A stretch of DNA of 56,318 nucleotides. Origin: Desulfotomaculum sp. Lineage in GTDB: Bacteria; Bacillota; Desulfotomaculia; Desulfotomaculales; Desulfohalotomaculaceae. Positions 38,810 to 46,654 of the stretch are shown here, piece by piece. Within the stretch, counting starts at the first letter, position 1. Every line of letters starts with the position of its first letter. Position numbers and translations under genes: made by a program. The DNA lies in assembly GCA_017656165.1 (NCBI GenBank), contig JACDOL010000006.1:1-56318 (forward strand), given 5' to 3'. The notes beneath the pieces are model-generated. The model did no database searches. It had not been told where the DNA came from and was given only the letters and a program-made list of their open reading frames with translations.

Positions 38810-39169
38810 ATGAATGACATGTGGAAAATTATGCAGGATTTTGAAAGGTCAATGGAAAAAATCCAGCGCAGGATATTTTCAGATTTCAATCACATGTTCC
38901 CCGTAAATTACCCAGACAGTTTCCTGCACTCATTTGACAATGATGGAGACATAAAAGTAAAAACATTCCGTTTTTATGCCAGGAGAGAGATGGACGGCAC
39001 AGGTAGAGATGTTCAAGAAGCTTATATGGAAATGAACGGAGAGAAAAAGTACTGGAAGAAGGACGGAAACAGGGAAATCCTAATAGAACCAAAGCAGAGC
39101 AGCGATAAAGCTGACGGCTGGTTTGATAAGTTTAGAAGAAAGCTGCTGCCTGGAGATGAAGAACGATAA
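38810..39169 (+). CDS. Hypothetical protein, hydrophilic, 119 aa
   Basis: Not recognised. The N-terminus (MQDFERSMEKIQRRIFSDFNHMF) faintly recalls the start of small heat-shock proteins, but no alpha-crystallin core follows. The middle is FRFYARREMDGTG and EMNGEKKYWKKDG; the C-terminus is highly charged. ATG 38810 follows GGAAAGGGGGG; an upstream in-frame TTG at 38759 has a weaker site. The stop codon overlaps the base of a strong terminator. Confidence 0.6.
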   Translation: MNDMWKIMQDFERSMEKIQRRIFSDFNHMFPVNYPDSFLHSFDNDGDIKVKTFRFYARREMDGTGRDVQEAYMEMNGEKKYWKKDGNREILIEPKQSSDKADGWFDKFRRKLLPGDEER

Positions 39170-39203
39170 ACGTGTACCTAGAAGGGGTACACGTTATTTT
39201 TTT
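39169..39203 (+). terminator. Terminator behind the 119-aa hypothetical gene
   Basis: AACGTGTACC/GGTACACGTT with a 7-nt loop and a seven-T tail. Confidence 0.9.
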
Positions 39204-39368
39204 GCATAGAAAGTATGTTCAAAAAGTAGAAGATTAAAAAGAGAGGTGCTGCCATGAAAATTAAAATAAAAAGATTTTTTAAATAATAGAAAATAGCGAA
39301 AATTAATGATTTTCAGCAGGTATTTATTACCTTGTTATAGAATAAACAAGTAAAAGGGAGGTGATAGC

Positions 39369-39449
39369 GTGGACGCAGGTCTGCTTTGGGTAATATTTAT
39401 TTTATGTCTGCCGTTTATCATTTTAGGAGTATTAAAGTTTGATAATTAA
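39369..39449 (+). CDS. 26-residue membrane peptide
   Basis: GTG start 4 nt after the near-perfect ribosome site GGGAGGTGAT. The product MDAGLLWVIFILCLPFIILG plus a VLKFDN tail is a single hydrophobic helix. It is followed by a terminator, so it is a plausible expressed small protein (regulatory membrane peptide or a subunit of unknown partner). I do not recognise it. The ribosome site is far stronger than chance. Confidence 0.5.
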   Translation: MDAGLLWVIFILCLPFIILGVLKFDN

Positions 39450-39491
39450 TTAGATTAATATTATGGAATTATATAATTTTTTAAATAATTA

Positions 39492-39527
39492 CAGGGTGGT
39501 CCAAAACGGCCACCTGGTTTTATTTTA
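39492..39527 (+). terminator. Terminator behind the 26-residue peptide gene
   Basis: CAGGGTGGTC pairs with GGCCACCTGG (two G-U pairs, one mismatch), followed by TTTTATTTT. Confidence 0.7.
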
Positions 39528-39591
39528 ATTGCTAATATGCCGGCTTGAATTTATAATTAAGGTTAGATAATTTAAATTAAGGTGATGAACA

Positions 39592-40551
39592 ATGACTGGC
39601 AAGCAGGCATACCCGATACTGGCGGCCATGGTGATGGCCGTTATTTTTGGTTTTTCTTTTCTTTTTACTAAGGTGGTACTGTCATATCTGCTGCCGTTCC
39701 AGCTGATAGGCCTGAGGTTTGCCTTGGCGGCCCTGGTTTTAAGTGCACTGGCATGGCTGCAGGTAATTAAACTTAATATTAAATTATCAAGTTTACCAGA
39801 TTTATTAAAGGTTGCTGTCTGGCAGCCAGTTTTATATTTTACCTGCGAGACTTACGGGGTAAAATACACAACTGCATCTGAATCCGGGGTGATTATTTCC
39901 CTGGTTCCTGTGGTGGTAGCTGTTTTATCATATTTTATTTTAAAAGAAAGAGTCACCAGCAGGCAGTTTTTATTTATCAGCGCTGCTGTGGCTGGTGTGG
40001 CATTTATGGTAGTGGGCAGTTCAGCCGGCAGGGCTGCTGCTCCCTGGGAGCACATAATGGGAGTATTTTTTCTCTTTGGAGCGGTACTGGCCGGTGGTTT
40101 TTACAGCATCTATTCCCGCCGGGCTGCCGAAAAATATACTCCCGTAGACATCACCTTTGTAATGATGTGGCTGGGGGCAGTGGTGTTTAACACTGTGGGC
40201 CTGGTTCAGAGCTTTTGGTACGATCAACTTGACAATTATGCTGCAGGTTTACAGCAGCTGCCGGTAGTTACCGGGCTTTTGTACCTGGGGGTGCTGTCTT
40301 CAGTTGTGGCGTTTTTCCTGCTCAACTATTCATTGTCCCAGCTGCCTGCTCCCAGGGTTACGGTGTTTTTAAATCTTACACCGGTAATAGCAGTTTTGGC
40401 TGGTGTGATTTTTAACGGTGAGCATCTCGGAACCTGGCAGCTCATTGGAGGAAGCTTAATACTGCTGGGTGTATGGGGAACAAACCATTACGGCAGTGAA
40501 CAGGAGAAAAAAAATAAAGAACTCCCTAAAGAGTCAGAAGCCCATGTGTGA
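39592..40551 (+). CDS. EamA/DMT-superfamily transporter
   Basis: Ten predicted membrane helices in two EamA repeats (about residues 8-140 and 158-292). Each repeat starts with the usual short helix, and the first contains GFSFLFTKVVLSYLLPFQLIGLR-like DMT residues. Members export amino acids, metabolites or sugars; the substrate is not evident. The hydrophilic C-terminal tail ends NKELPKESEAHV. 319 aa, ATG start, monocistronic with a shared terminator against the convergent symporter gene. Confidence 0.85.
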   Translation: MTGKQAYPILAAMVMAVIFGFSFLFTKVVLSYLLPFQLIGLRFALAALVLSALAWLQVIKLNIKLSSLPDLLKVAVWQPVLYFTCETYGVKYTTASESGVIISLVPVVVAVLSYFILKERVTSRQFLFISAAVAGVAFMVVGSSAGRAAAPWEHIMGVFFLFGAVLAGGFYSIYSRRAAEKYTPVDITFVMMWLGAVVFNTVGLVQSFWYDQLDNYAAGLQQLPVVTGLLYLGVLSSVVAFFLLNYSLSQLPAPRVTVFLNLTPVIAVLAGVIFNGEHLGTWQLIGGSLILLGVWGTNHYGSEQEKKNKELPKESEAHV

Positions 40552-40554
40552 AAC

Positions 40555-40587
40555 AACCCCTGCCGTATCCGACGGGGGTTAGTTTTT
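40555..40587. terminator. Bidirectional terminator between EamA and SNF genes
   Basis: AACCCC-TGCCGT and GACGG-GGGTT form the stem, with TTTTT on the plus strand. Confidence 0.7.
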
Positions 40588-40593
40588 GCATAA

Positions 40594-41958
40594 TTATAAC
40601 TTTATAATACCAAGGCCGTTTAAGAGAACAATTATAATGGCGGCGGGAGCTATAAAGCGAACAATATACAGGTAAGCACTAACTAAGGGGCGGTTGGCCA
40701 GCTTGCCATTATTGGTGGCTTCCTCGTAAACAACCTTTGGACCCAACTTGTAACCGGCAAATAAGGCTATAAAAATACCGGCAGCTGGCATTAATACATT
40801 GGATGATGCAAAGTCCATAAGGTCAAACATATTTTTATTAAAAATGGTAAAGTCTGCCAGCGCACTGTTTGACAGGGTAGCAGTGCAGCCCAGGGCTGCA
40901 ATGGTTAAAGCGCTGGCAATGGTGGCGTTTTTCCTGCTCCAGTTTCTCTCCTCGTGGAGGTAAGAAACCGGCACTTCCAGCAGGGAAAGCATGGCCCCGA
41001 TGGTGGCAATGGATGATAATATAAAGAACACTGCTAAAAAGACCTGTCCCAGGGGCATAGAATTAAAAACCATGGGAATGGTAAAGAAAAGCAGCGGAGG
41101 GCCGGATTCCGGCTGAAAACCAAAAGAAAATACTGCTGGGAAAATGGCTACACCAGCCAAAATAGATACCAGAATATCAGAGAACATTACTTTTACTGCT
41201 GTGCCTGGAAGGCTTTCATCTTTACCTATATAACTGCCGTAGGTGGTCATGGTTCCGACTCCCACCGATAATTTAAAGAAAGATAACCCTAAGGCCATTA
41301 ATACTGACATGGCTGTTATTTTACTAAAATCAGGTTTAAATAAAAATTCCAAACCTGCGGATGCGCCGGACAGCGTTAAGGCCCTGATATCACAGGCCAC
41401 CAGAAGAATAAATAATATAGGTAGTAAGGTTTTGGTAATCCTTTCAATGCCGCCGCGCACCCCGCCAATAATTATTACACTGGCCAGTGCAATAACCAGC
41501 CACTGCCAGATAAGAGGAGTCCATACACTTCCGGCCAAGCTGTTGAATGCTTGAACAGCGCTTTCCTTAGTTGTCACATTTAAGCCGCCTGTAATGGCTT
41601 TGAAGGCATAAGCAAATACCCATCCGGCCACTGTAGTGTAAAAAGACATAATTAAAATTGCTGATATCATACCGGAGACACCGGTTAAAAACCACGGCTT
41701 TCCTGGAGCCAGTTTTTTAAAGGCTCCCACTACTGCCCGGTTAGACCGCCGGCCGATAATAAATTCAGAAATCATTATCGGCAGCCCCACAAAAAAGGTA
41801 CTGATTAAATAAATAAAAATAAATGCCGCTCCACCGTTATCTCCGGCCATGTAAGGAAATTTCCAGATGTTGCCTAAACCTACCGCTGAGCCTAGGGTGG
41901 CGGCTATAACACCGAGACTGGTTCCAAATCCTTCTCTTTTTAACTGCTGTTTTTCCAT
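40594..41958 (-). CDS. Sodium:neurotransmitter symporter family (SNF) transporter
   Basis: LeuT-fold Na+-coupled amino-acid importer, here the bacterial 11-helix type. The signature LGSAVGLGNIWKFPYMAG lies at about residues 22-39 in helix 1, followed by GGAAFIFIYLIS; the helix-6 unwound region has GLSFFKLSVGVGTM. 454 aa, a normal size for prokaryotic members. The ATG follows AGAGTGATT. Monocistronic. Likely substrates are amino acids such as tryptophan or tyrosine, but this is not determinable here. Confidence 0.92.
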   Translation of the reverse strand: MEKQQLKREGFGTSLGVIAATLGSAVGLGNIWKFPYMAGDNGGAAFIFIYLISTFFVGLPIMISEFIIGRRSNRAVVGAFKKLAPGKPWFLTGVSGMISAILIMSFYTTVAGWVFAYAFKAITGGLNVTTKESAVQAFNSLAGSVWTPLIWQWLVIALASVIIIGGVRGGIERITKTLLPILFILLVACDIRALTLSGASAGLEFLFKPDFSKITAMSVLMALGLSFFKLSVGVGTMTTYGSYIGKDESLPGTAVKVMFSDILVSILAGVAIFPAVFSFGFQPESGPPLLFFTIPMVFNSMPLGQVFLAVFFILSSIATIGAMLSLLEVPVSYLHEERNWSRKNATIASALTIAALGCTATLSNSALADFTIFNKNMFDLMDFASSNVLMPAAGIFIALFAGYKLGPKVVYEEATNNGKLANRPLVSAYLYIVRFIAPAAIIIVLLNGLGIIKL

Positions 41959-42088
41959 TTATAAATCACTCTTTCATTAGTTATTGAAAATTTGCCGAAT
42001 ATCTTGGCTGCTATAATTGACAGGGTAAGAAAAAGTTAGACGTTTTAAGTATAGAACGGGTGCGGTACAAGGTCAAGATTGTAATGCT

Positions 42089-42730
42089 TTAAACATTATT
42101 TTGCATAACACAAATATTTTTGTCGTTAATGTACTTAATTTCCAGGTTATATTTTTTTGCTATCCAATGAAATGTCCTTGGGCTGTAAAAACAGATATGT
42201 GTAGGGTCCAGCCTGTACCACCACTTTTTAAAGTTATTGTTGTTGTGAAATAATGTCATTACCGCCAGTATACCTCTGCTGTTAAGGTGTTCCTGAAAAA
42301 AATTAATTACTTCCCTTGGCTTTCGCACATGCTCCAAAACTTCGGTGCAGGTAATTAAATCGTATTTTTTATAAGAAAAATATACACCTGGATAAAAATA
42401 AGGGTCATAATATTCCATGATAATGCCCATTTCTGTCAGCAGCTGGCTTAAAACTGGGCCGGGGCCGCATCCAAAATCCAGCCCGGTTTTTATATTTTTC
42501 ATGTAAGGTTTAACAGCTTCATTTATAAACCCGGTAAGAAATTTTACGTATCCTTGGTTTTCACGGGTATTTTCATGCAGGGTGTATCTTTTTTTTTCTT
42601 CCCGGGGACTTAAAATATATTCATCATCAATAAAGATTAAATCGCATACCGGGCAGTGATAGTAAATTGGGCTTTTAACATCATTAATTGTTTCTGAAAT
42701 GCTGCCGCAAAGCCAGCACGATTTGGACAA
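42089..42730 (-). CDS. Class I SAM-dependent methyltransferase with N-terminal zinc-binding motif
   Basis: The N-terminus has two CxxC pairs (CWLCG and CPVCDL), followed by a Rossmann methyltransferase core: GLDFGCGPGPVLSQL (SAM motif I, about residue 85), YDLITCTEVLEHV (motif IV region) and a typical C-terminus. This layout resembles methyltransferases acting on sugars or lipids, but the target is unknown. I start at TTG 42730, 5 nt after AGGGGTGA; GTG 42739 lies inside that site. 213 aa. Monocistronic and divergent from terC. Confidence 0.75.
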   Translation of the reverse strand: MSKSCWLCGSISETINDVKSPIYYHCPVCDLIFIDDEYILSPREEKKRYTLHENTRENQGYVKFLTGFINEAVKPYMKNIKTGLDFGCGPGPVLSQLLTEMGIIMEYYDPYFYPGVYFSYKKYDLITCTEVLEHVRKPREVINFFQEHLNSRGILAVMTLFHNNNNFKKWWYRLDPTHICFYSPRTFHWIAKKYNLEIKYINDKNICVMQNNV

Positions 42731-42896
42731 TGAACTCACCCCTAGTAATAAAGCTTTTACCTAACAATTATTAACACAAAATGTTATAACTTATAATATT
42801 GTTTACAAGTTATGATTTTTTTTTTTTTACTATTCTGCTATACTTTACATTGGTTATTGGAATTTTTATTACAAATAATAATATAGGGGTGTTACT

Positions 42897-43574
42897 TTGG
42901 AAATATTTTCAATTGAGTTTATTACATCACTGCTGATAATTATAGGTATCGACCTGGTGCTGGCCGGGGATAATGCCATTGTAATTGCCATGGCTGTTCG
43001 CAACTTACCTCCCAAAAATCAAAGGAAGGGAATTATATACGGGACTGCCGGGGCAGTGCTGATAAGGATAATTACTACCATACTGGTAGTTAAACTCCTG
43101 CAGATTCCGTTTTTATTAATGGCCGGAGGTATTGTGCTGGTTTGGGTGGCTTATAAACTTCTGGTGGAAGAAGAAAAGCATGAGGTGGAACCGGCCAGGT
43201 CTCTTTTTGAAGCTGTAAGGACAATTGTTATAGCAGATGCAGCCATGGGATTGGACAACGTTCTGGCAGTTGCCGGTGCTGCTCATGGGTCTTTTTTGCT
43301 GGTGGTGTTAGGTCTTCTAATTAGTATTCCCATTGTTATTTGGGGCAGCACTGTAATTTCCCGCCTGATGAACAAATACCCGGTCATTATATATATTGGA
43401 GCTGGAATACTGGCATTTACCGCCGGAAAAATGATTACCGGTGACCCCACCTATGAACACTTTTTTGCTGCCAACCCGGTATTAAAGTGGGGATTAATAA
43501 TTCTAATTATTACCGGGGTGCTGGCTGCCGGCAGGAGGACGAACAGGAAAGCAGGATACCGCAGGAATATATAA
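42897..43574 (+). CDS. TerC-family membrane protein
   Basis: Integral membrane protein of the TerC/YjbE family, linked to manganese export or tellurite resistance in other bacteria. Signature DLVLAGDNAIVIAMA (about residues 20-34) and its repeat DAAMGLDNVLAVAGAA (about 112-127) carry the conserved Asp/Asn pairs inside helices. Seven helices, 225 aa. TTG start after AGGGGTG. Upstream (42740-42896) is AT-rich with a 13-T run; I see no yybP-ykoY manganese riboswitch, which often precedes this family. Confidence 0.9.
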   Translation: MEIFSIEFITSLLIIIGIDLVLAGDNAIVIAMAVRNLPPKNQRKGIIYGTAGAVLIRIITTILVVKLLQIPFLLMAGGIVLVWVAYKLLVEEEKHEVEPARSLFEAVRTIVIADAAMGLDNVLAVAGAAHGSFLLVVLGLLISIPIVIWGSTVISRLMNKYPVIIYIGAGILAFTAGKMITGDPTYEHFFAANPVLKWGLIILIITGVLAAGRRTNRKAGYRRNI

Positions 43575-43578
43575 AATT

Positions 43579-43622
43579 AAAGTGGGTAGAGCCTTTCATT
43601 TTAAAAAGGTTCTAACCACTTT
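43579..43622. terminator. Bidirectional terminator between terC and the CsoR-type gene
   Basis: AAAGTGG-GTAGAGCCTTT pairs with AAAGGTTCTAACCACTTT across an A/T loop. It lies between convergent genes. Confidence 0.75.
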
Positions 43623-43652
43623 ATGCAGCCGGAGGAAAAGGGGCAAATGTTA

Positions 43653-43937
43653 CTAGGAAAATTTTTTCAACACAGTCATAAATTCATCCATGCATTTTGC
43701 TATATCTTCATCTTTTTCAATGACTTCTTTTATCCCGCCGGCTAGGTGGCAGGCTAAAACAGTAAAACCAACACGGTTAACTGCCGCTTTAATGGCGGCA
43801 AGCTGGACTACTATTTCCCCGCAGTCCCTGTTGTTTTCAATCATTTTTTGAACTCCGCGAACCTGGCCTTCAATTCTTTTTAACCTGGACATCAAGTCTT
43901 TTTTCATATCCTCGTTTTTGTCAAGCAAATCGCTCAA
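43653..43937 (-). CDS. CsoR/CstR/FrmR-family repressor with unusual ligand residues
   Basis: All-helical metal- or sulfur-sensing repressor (DUF156). The first helix has LMSRLKRIEGQVRGVQKMI and the sensing region begins at Cys39 (NRDCGEIVVQ). By alignment, copper sensors follow with His then Cys, and persulfide sensors (CstR) with Asn/Glu then Cys. Here the second helix reads LACHLAGG: His64 is in the second position, Gly68 replaces the second Cys, and an extra Cys63 stands next to the His. A further Cys82 is near the C-terminus. 94 aa. Divergent from an Fe-S/cytochrome b operon; both genes have ATACC-type operators. Confidence 0.9.
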   Translation of the reverse strand: MSDLLDKNEDMKKDLMSRLKRIEGQVRGVQKMIENNRDCGEIVVQLAAIKAAVNRVGFTVLACHLAGGIKEVIEKDEDIAKCMDEFMTVLKKFS

Positions 43938-43954
43938 TTTTAATCACTCCTAAC

Positions 43955-43970
43955 ATACCCCGTACGGTAT
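43955..43970. promoter_or_regulatory. Operator in front of the CsoR-type gene
   Basis: ATACCCCGTACGGTAT, an inverted repeat of the ATACC...GGTAT type bound by CsoR/CstR proteins, 18 nt before the gene's start. A TTGACA -35 (minus strand) lies near 43996-44001. Autoregulation is inferred. Confidence 0.65.
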
Positions 43971-44033
43971 TTAGTTTAAATTATTAATAATATATTGTCA
44001 AATTTTTATTATGAAAAAATTTTATCAGCAATA

Positions 44034-44089
44034 TTGACGAGTGGGTATGACTGTGATAGTATTTCAGTAAACAATACCCATAGGGGTAT
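44034..44089 (+). promoter_or_regulatory. Promoter plus CsoR/CstR-type operator for the Fe-S/cytochrome operon
   Basis: TTGACG (44034) and TAGTAT (44057) with a 17-nt spacer put the start near 44069. ATACCCATAGGGGTAT (44074-44089) lies just downstream and fits the CstR/CsoR operator form ATACCC-N-GGGGTAT, ideally placed to block transcription. Confidence 0.78.
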
Positions 44090-44127
44090 AGGTATAAACA
44101 AATATCACCTCGATTGGGGGTAAGTAT

Positions 44128-45144
44128 ATGTCTAAACTATCACGAAGAGAATTCTTAAAGCGTTCGGCTGTTTCCGGTGCGGCAGCGGCAGTAATTATGT
44201 CCGGGCTGAATAAACCTGCACATGCATCTGCAGGTGCTGGTAAGGGGGTGCAGTACGGGACAATTATTGACCTTACCAAGTGTGATGGCTGCTCTCACTT
44301 GAAAGTACCGGCCTGCGTAACTGCCTGCAGACAGGAAAACAAATCAAAATTTCCCAAGCCTGTACCTTCTGAGGAAATAAACTATTACTGGCCGCATAAG
44401 AAAAAGGAAGACTGGCAGGATAAAAAGCAGTTAACTAACCGGTTAACTCCTTACAACTGGACCACAGTTCAGAAAGTTACTGTTGAACATAACGGCCGGG
44501 AAGTGGAAGTGCATATTCCCAGAAGGTGCATGCACTGTGATAACCCGCCCTGCGCCAACATTTGTCCCTTTGGGGCCCAGGGAAAAACCCCGGAGGGACC
44601 AGTGGTGATTAACCATGATCTGTGTTTTGGAGGGGCGAAATGCCGCACTGTCTGTCCATGGGGGATTCCTGCCCGCCAGGCAGGGGTAGGACTGTATATG
44701 AAGGTAGCTCCCCAGTACCTGGGCGGTGGGGTGATGTATAAATGCGACCTCTGCTATCACAGGATCAAAAAGGGGCAGGTTCCGGCTTGTGTGGAAAGCT
44801 GCCCGCGTGGGGCAATTACTTTTGGTCCTAGGGAAGAAATTAAGCAGCTGGCCAAGGAGCGGGCCAAAGAAATTGGTGGTTACATTTACGGTGAAAATGA
44901 AAACGGCGGCACATCAACTTTATACGTGTCCCAGGTACCCTTTGAAAAAATTCACCAGCAGCTGGCCAAACAAAAGGCCGGGCAACCCAATCCCGAGGCG
45001 CCTGGATACCCGCTGATGCCGGTAAATGTAGGGAACTACTTGGATACTGCCAACGGATTACTCACCAGTATGCTGGTGGCACCCGTTGCTGGAGCGGCAC
45101 TGGCAGGGTACACCGCTTATAAAAAGATGAAGGGTGGTGAGTAG
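44128..45144 (+). CDS. Tat-exported 4Fe-4S dicluster protein, HybA/FdnH-like, membrane anchored
   Basis: Electron-transfer beta subunit. Twin-arginine signal SRREFLKRSA with a hydrophobic stretch (residues 5-32) directs it out of the cytoplasm. Four cysteine clusters follow: CDGCSHLKVPACVTAC, CMHCDNPPCANICP, CFGGAKCRTVCP and CDLCYHRIKKGQVPACVESCP. A C-terminal membrane helix lies at about 308-328. 338 aa. It is followed by a cytochrome b and a zinc-ribbon gene. No molybdopterin or hydrogenase catalytic subunit is nearby. CstR-like control suggests a role in sulfur metabolism (inference). Confidence 0.88.
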   Translation: MSKLSRREFLKRSAVSGAAAAVIMSGLNKPAHASAGAGKGVQYGTIIDLTKCDGCSHLKVPACVTACRQENKSKFPKPVPSEEINYYWPHKKKEDWQDKKQLTNRLTPYNWTTVQKVTVEHNGREVEVHIPRRCMHCDNPPCANICPFGAQGKTPEGPVVINHDLCFGGAKCRTVCPWGIPARQAGVGLYMKVAPQYLGGGVMYKCDLCYHRIKKGQVPACVESCPRGAITFGPREEIKQLAKERAKEIGGYIYGENENGGTSTLYVSQVPFEKIHQQLAKQKAGQPNPEAPGYPLMPVNVGNYLDTANGLLTSMLVAPVAGAALAGYTAYKKMKGGE

Positions 45145-45145
45145 A

Positions 45146-45808
45146 GTGGAAAAAATTAAACGCCACAGCCTTTCGGTTCGTTTTGTGCACTGGTCAGTGG
45201 CTATTTCTACCTTCCTGTGTATTTTCAGCGGTTTTGGACAGATGCCGGTTTACAAGCGCTATAAAATAGACCAGCTGCCTGGTTTGGCGTGGACATCTGA
45301 TTTTTCCGTTACCCTGTTAATTCACTATATTGCTGCCATTGTTTTGATCTTTGCAGTGGCTTATCACATTGTGTATCACTTAATCAGGAAAGAGTTTTCC
45401 ATCCTGCCCCGGAGAGGTGATTTTAAAGAATCTTACCAGATTATAAAGGCTATGCTTACCGGGGGAGAAGAGCCGGAAAGTGACAAGTACCTGGCTGAGC
45501 AGAGGCTTGCTTATGCGTACATTGCCGTAATGCTTATTCTTATCATTATTACCGGTATTATAAAGGTATTAAAAAATCTCCCGGCTGTTAGTTTAGAAAT
45601 GAACACGCTGACTGCTGTTAGCGCTGTTCACAATGCTGCAACCATGCTGCTTATACTGGGAATTGTGGGTCACCTGGCAGCCTTTCTTTTTAAAGCCAAC
45701 CGCCCGCTTCTGCCCAGCATGTTCACCGGCATGGTGGATAAAGAATATGCCCGGCACCGTCATTCTATTTGGTACCGCAGGTTGCAGCAGAAAAATGATA
45801 AAAGTTAA
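45146..45808 (+). CDS. Cytochrome b561-type membrane subunit (FdnI/FdoI-like)
   Basis: Diheme cytochrome b that links a periplasmic-side Fe-S protein to the quinone pool. Four membrane helices with heme-ligand histidines: RHSLSVRFVHW in helix 1, IHYIAAIVLIFAVAYHIVYH in helix 2, and HNAATMLLILGIVGH in helix 4. Formate-dehydrogenase gamma subunits have the same plan. GTG 45146 follows GGGTGGTGAG, so translation is coupled to the upstream gene's stop; in-frame GTGs at 45134 and 45137 lie within that site. 220 aa. Confidence 0.85.
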   Translation: MEKIKRHSLSVRFVHWSVAISTFLCIFSGFGQMPVYKRYKIDQLPGLAWTSDFSVTLLIHYIAAIVLIFAVAYHIVYHLIRKEFSILPRRGDFKESYQIIKAMLTGGEEPESDKYLAEQRLAYAYIAVMLILIIITGIIKVLKNLPAVSLEMNTLTAVSAVHNAATMLLILGIVGHLAAFLFKANRPLLPSMFTGMVDKEYARHRHSIWYRRLQQKNDKS

Positions 45809-45824
45809 ACGGGGGGGGAGAAAA

Positions 45825-45998
45825 ATGTCCGAGGTAAAATATTCCTGTCGAAGCTGTGGAAAAGAATTTTTAGTAAAATATTCCTTATTTAAACCAGGTG
45901 AAGTGCAATGTCCCTACTGTGGGAGTAAGGACACCAAAGAAAAAAGCAGCTCTTCCTGCTGCGGGGGAAATAACAGCAGAGGTTCATGGTTTACCTGA
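45825..45998 (+). CDS. Small zinc-ribbon protein, FmdB-like
   Basis: 57 residues with a zinc ribbon (YSCRSCGKEF and CPYCGSKD) and a Cys pair near the C-terminus (SSSSCCGG). ATG after a run of eight Gs and AG. 16 nt behind the cytochrome b gene, third gene of the CsoR-type-controlled operon. Such short FmdB-type proteins accompany redox operons, and the role is unknown. The CC motif could bind a metal or carry a reactive thiol (speculative). Confidence 0.7.
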   Translation: MSEVKYSCRSCGKEFLVKYSLFKPGEVQCPYCGSKDTKEKSSSSCCGGNNSRGSWFT

Positions 45999-46055
45999 GG
46001 GTAGCTATTTTTAGAAGCAGTTTGCTTCTATTACCTCGCCTCCATTAACATAGAA

Positions 46056-46091
46056 GTGGGCAGTGTTTACTAGCACTGCCCACCATTTTTT
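46056..46091 (+). terminator. Terminator of the Fe-S/cytochrome/zinc-ribbon operon
   Basis: GTGGGCAGTG and CACTGCCCAC around an 8-nt loop, then TTTTTT. A smaller AGAAGCA/TGCTTCT hairpin precedes it near 46013-46030. Confidence 0.92.
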
Positions 46092-46098
46092 ATATCCA

Positions 46099-46127
46099 GT
46101 TAGGTGATAGACCGAAGCTTTTTTTAC
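46099..46127. repeat. Short partial copy of the dispersed intergenic repeat
   Basis: TTAGGTGATAGACCGAAGC plus seven Ts, matching the last module of the element at 51214-51304. It lies just beyond the stop of the flavin reductase gene, overlapping its very end. Confidence 0.4.
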
Positions 46128-46630
46128 TCTTTTATGTAGCTGGCCACTATTTCACCATAGTAAAGAACATGGAAGTCCCCTTTAGGATAGCAGTCTTTAT
46201 GAATACTTTCTGACACCGCAGCCGGTTCCATGGCCTGCTGGTAAACAACCCGGCACTCATAATGGAGGTCGCACTGGCCAATAACGGGTGTGTTTACCAC
46301 TTTACCCGGCTCGGCAGTCAGCCCTAATTCCTTAAATTTATCTATATCGCGGCCTGACTTTGTCCCGCAGAAAGCCAATTCTTTTTTCATATCGGTTTTT
46401 ATAGGTACGCTGACGGTAAATTCCTTGGCCTTTTCCAGCAGCTGGTATGTATAGCGGGAATACCTTACAGCCACAAGCATTATAGGTTTTCGCCACACAT
46501 ACCCAATTGTTCCCCAGCCTATGGTCATAGTATTAAGTTTCTCACCATCTTTTACCGTCAGGAAGGCACCCCTGGGGAGCTGTTCTAAAAATTCCCCGGC
46601 ATATTGGTTGTAGCTGACATCCTTTTTCAT
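46124..46630 (-). CDS. Flavin reductase-like domain protein
   Basis: FMN-binding split-barrel protein of the flavin-reductase/flavoredoxin family. Family features: GAFLTVKDGEKLNTMTIGWG at about residue 21, the FMN region VRYSRYTYQLLEKAKEFTVSVP, and a C-terminal HVLYYGEIVASYI. 168 aa, a usual size. ATG start after AGGAGAG, with the RlmL-type gene 24 nt upstream on the same strand, so they probably share a transcript. It reduces FMN or transfers electrons; the partner is unknown. Confidence 0.87.
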   Translation of the reverse strand: MKKDVSYNQYAGEFLEQLPRGAFLTVKDGEKLNTMTIGWGTIGYVWRKPIMLVAVRYSRYTYQLLEKAKEFTVSVPIKTDMKKELAFCGTKSGRDIDKFKELGLTAEPGKVVNTPVIGQCDLHYECRVVYQQAMEPAAVSESIHKDCYPKGDFHVLYYGEIVASYIKE

Positions 46631-46654
46631 TTTTGTTCTCTCCTTGCATATTTT

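Noticed and set aside
39254-39286. Ten-codon frame MKIKIKRFFK after GAGAGGTGCTGCC
   Set aside because: The ribosome site is fair but the peptide is too short to support without conservation data.
42740-42896. yybP-ykoY manganese riboswitch before terC
   Set aside because: The leader is AT-rich with a 13-T run and shows none of the conserved loop sequences.
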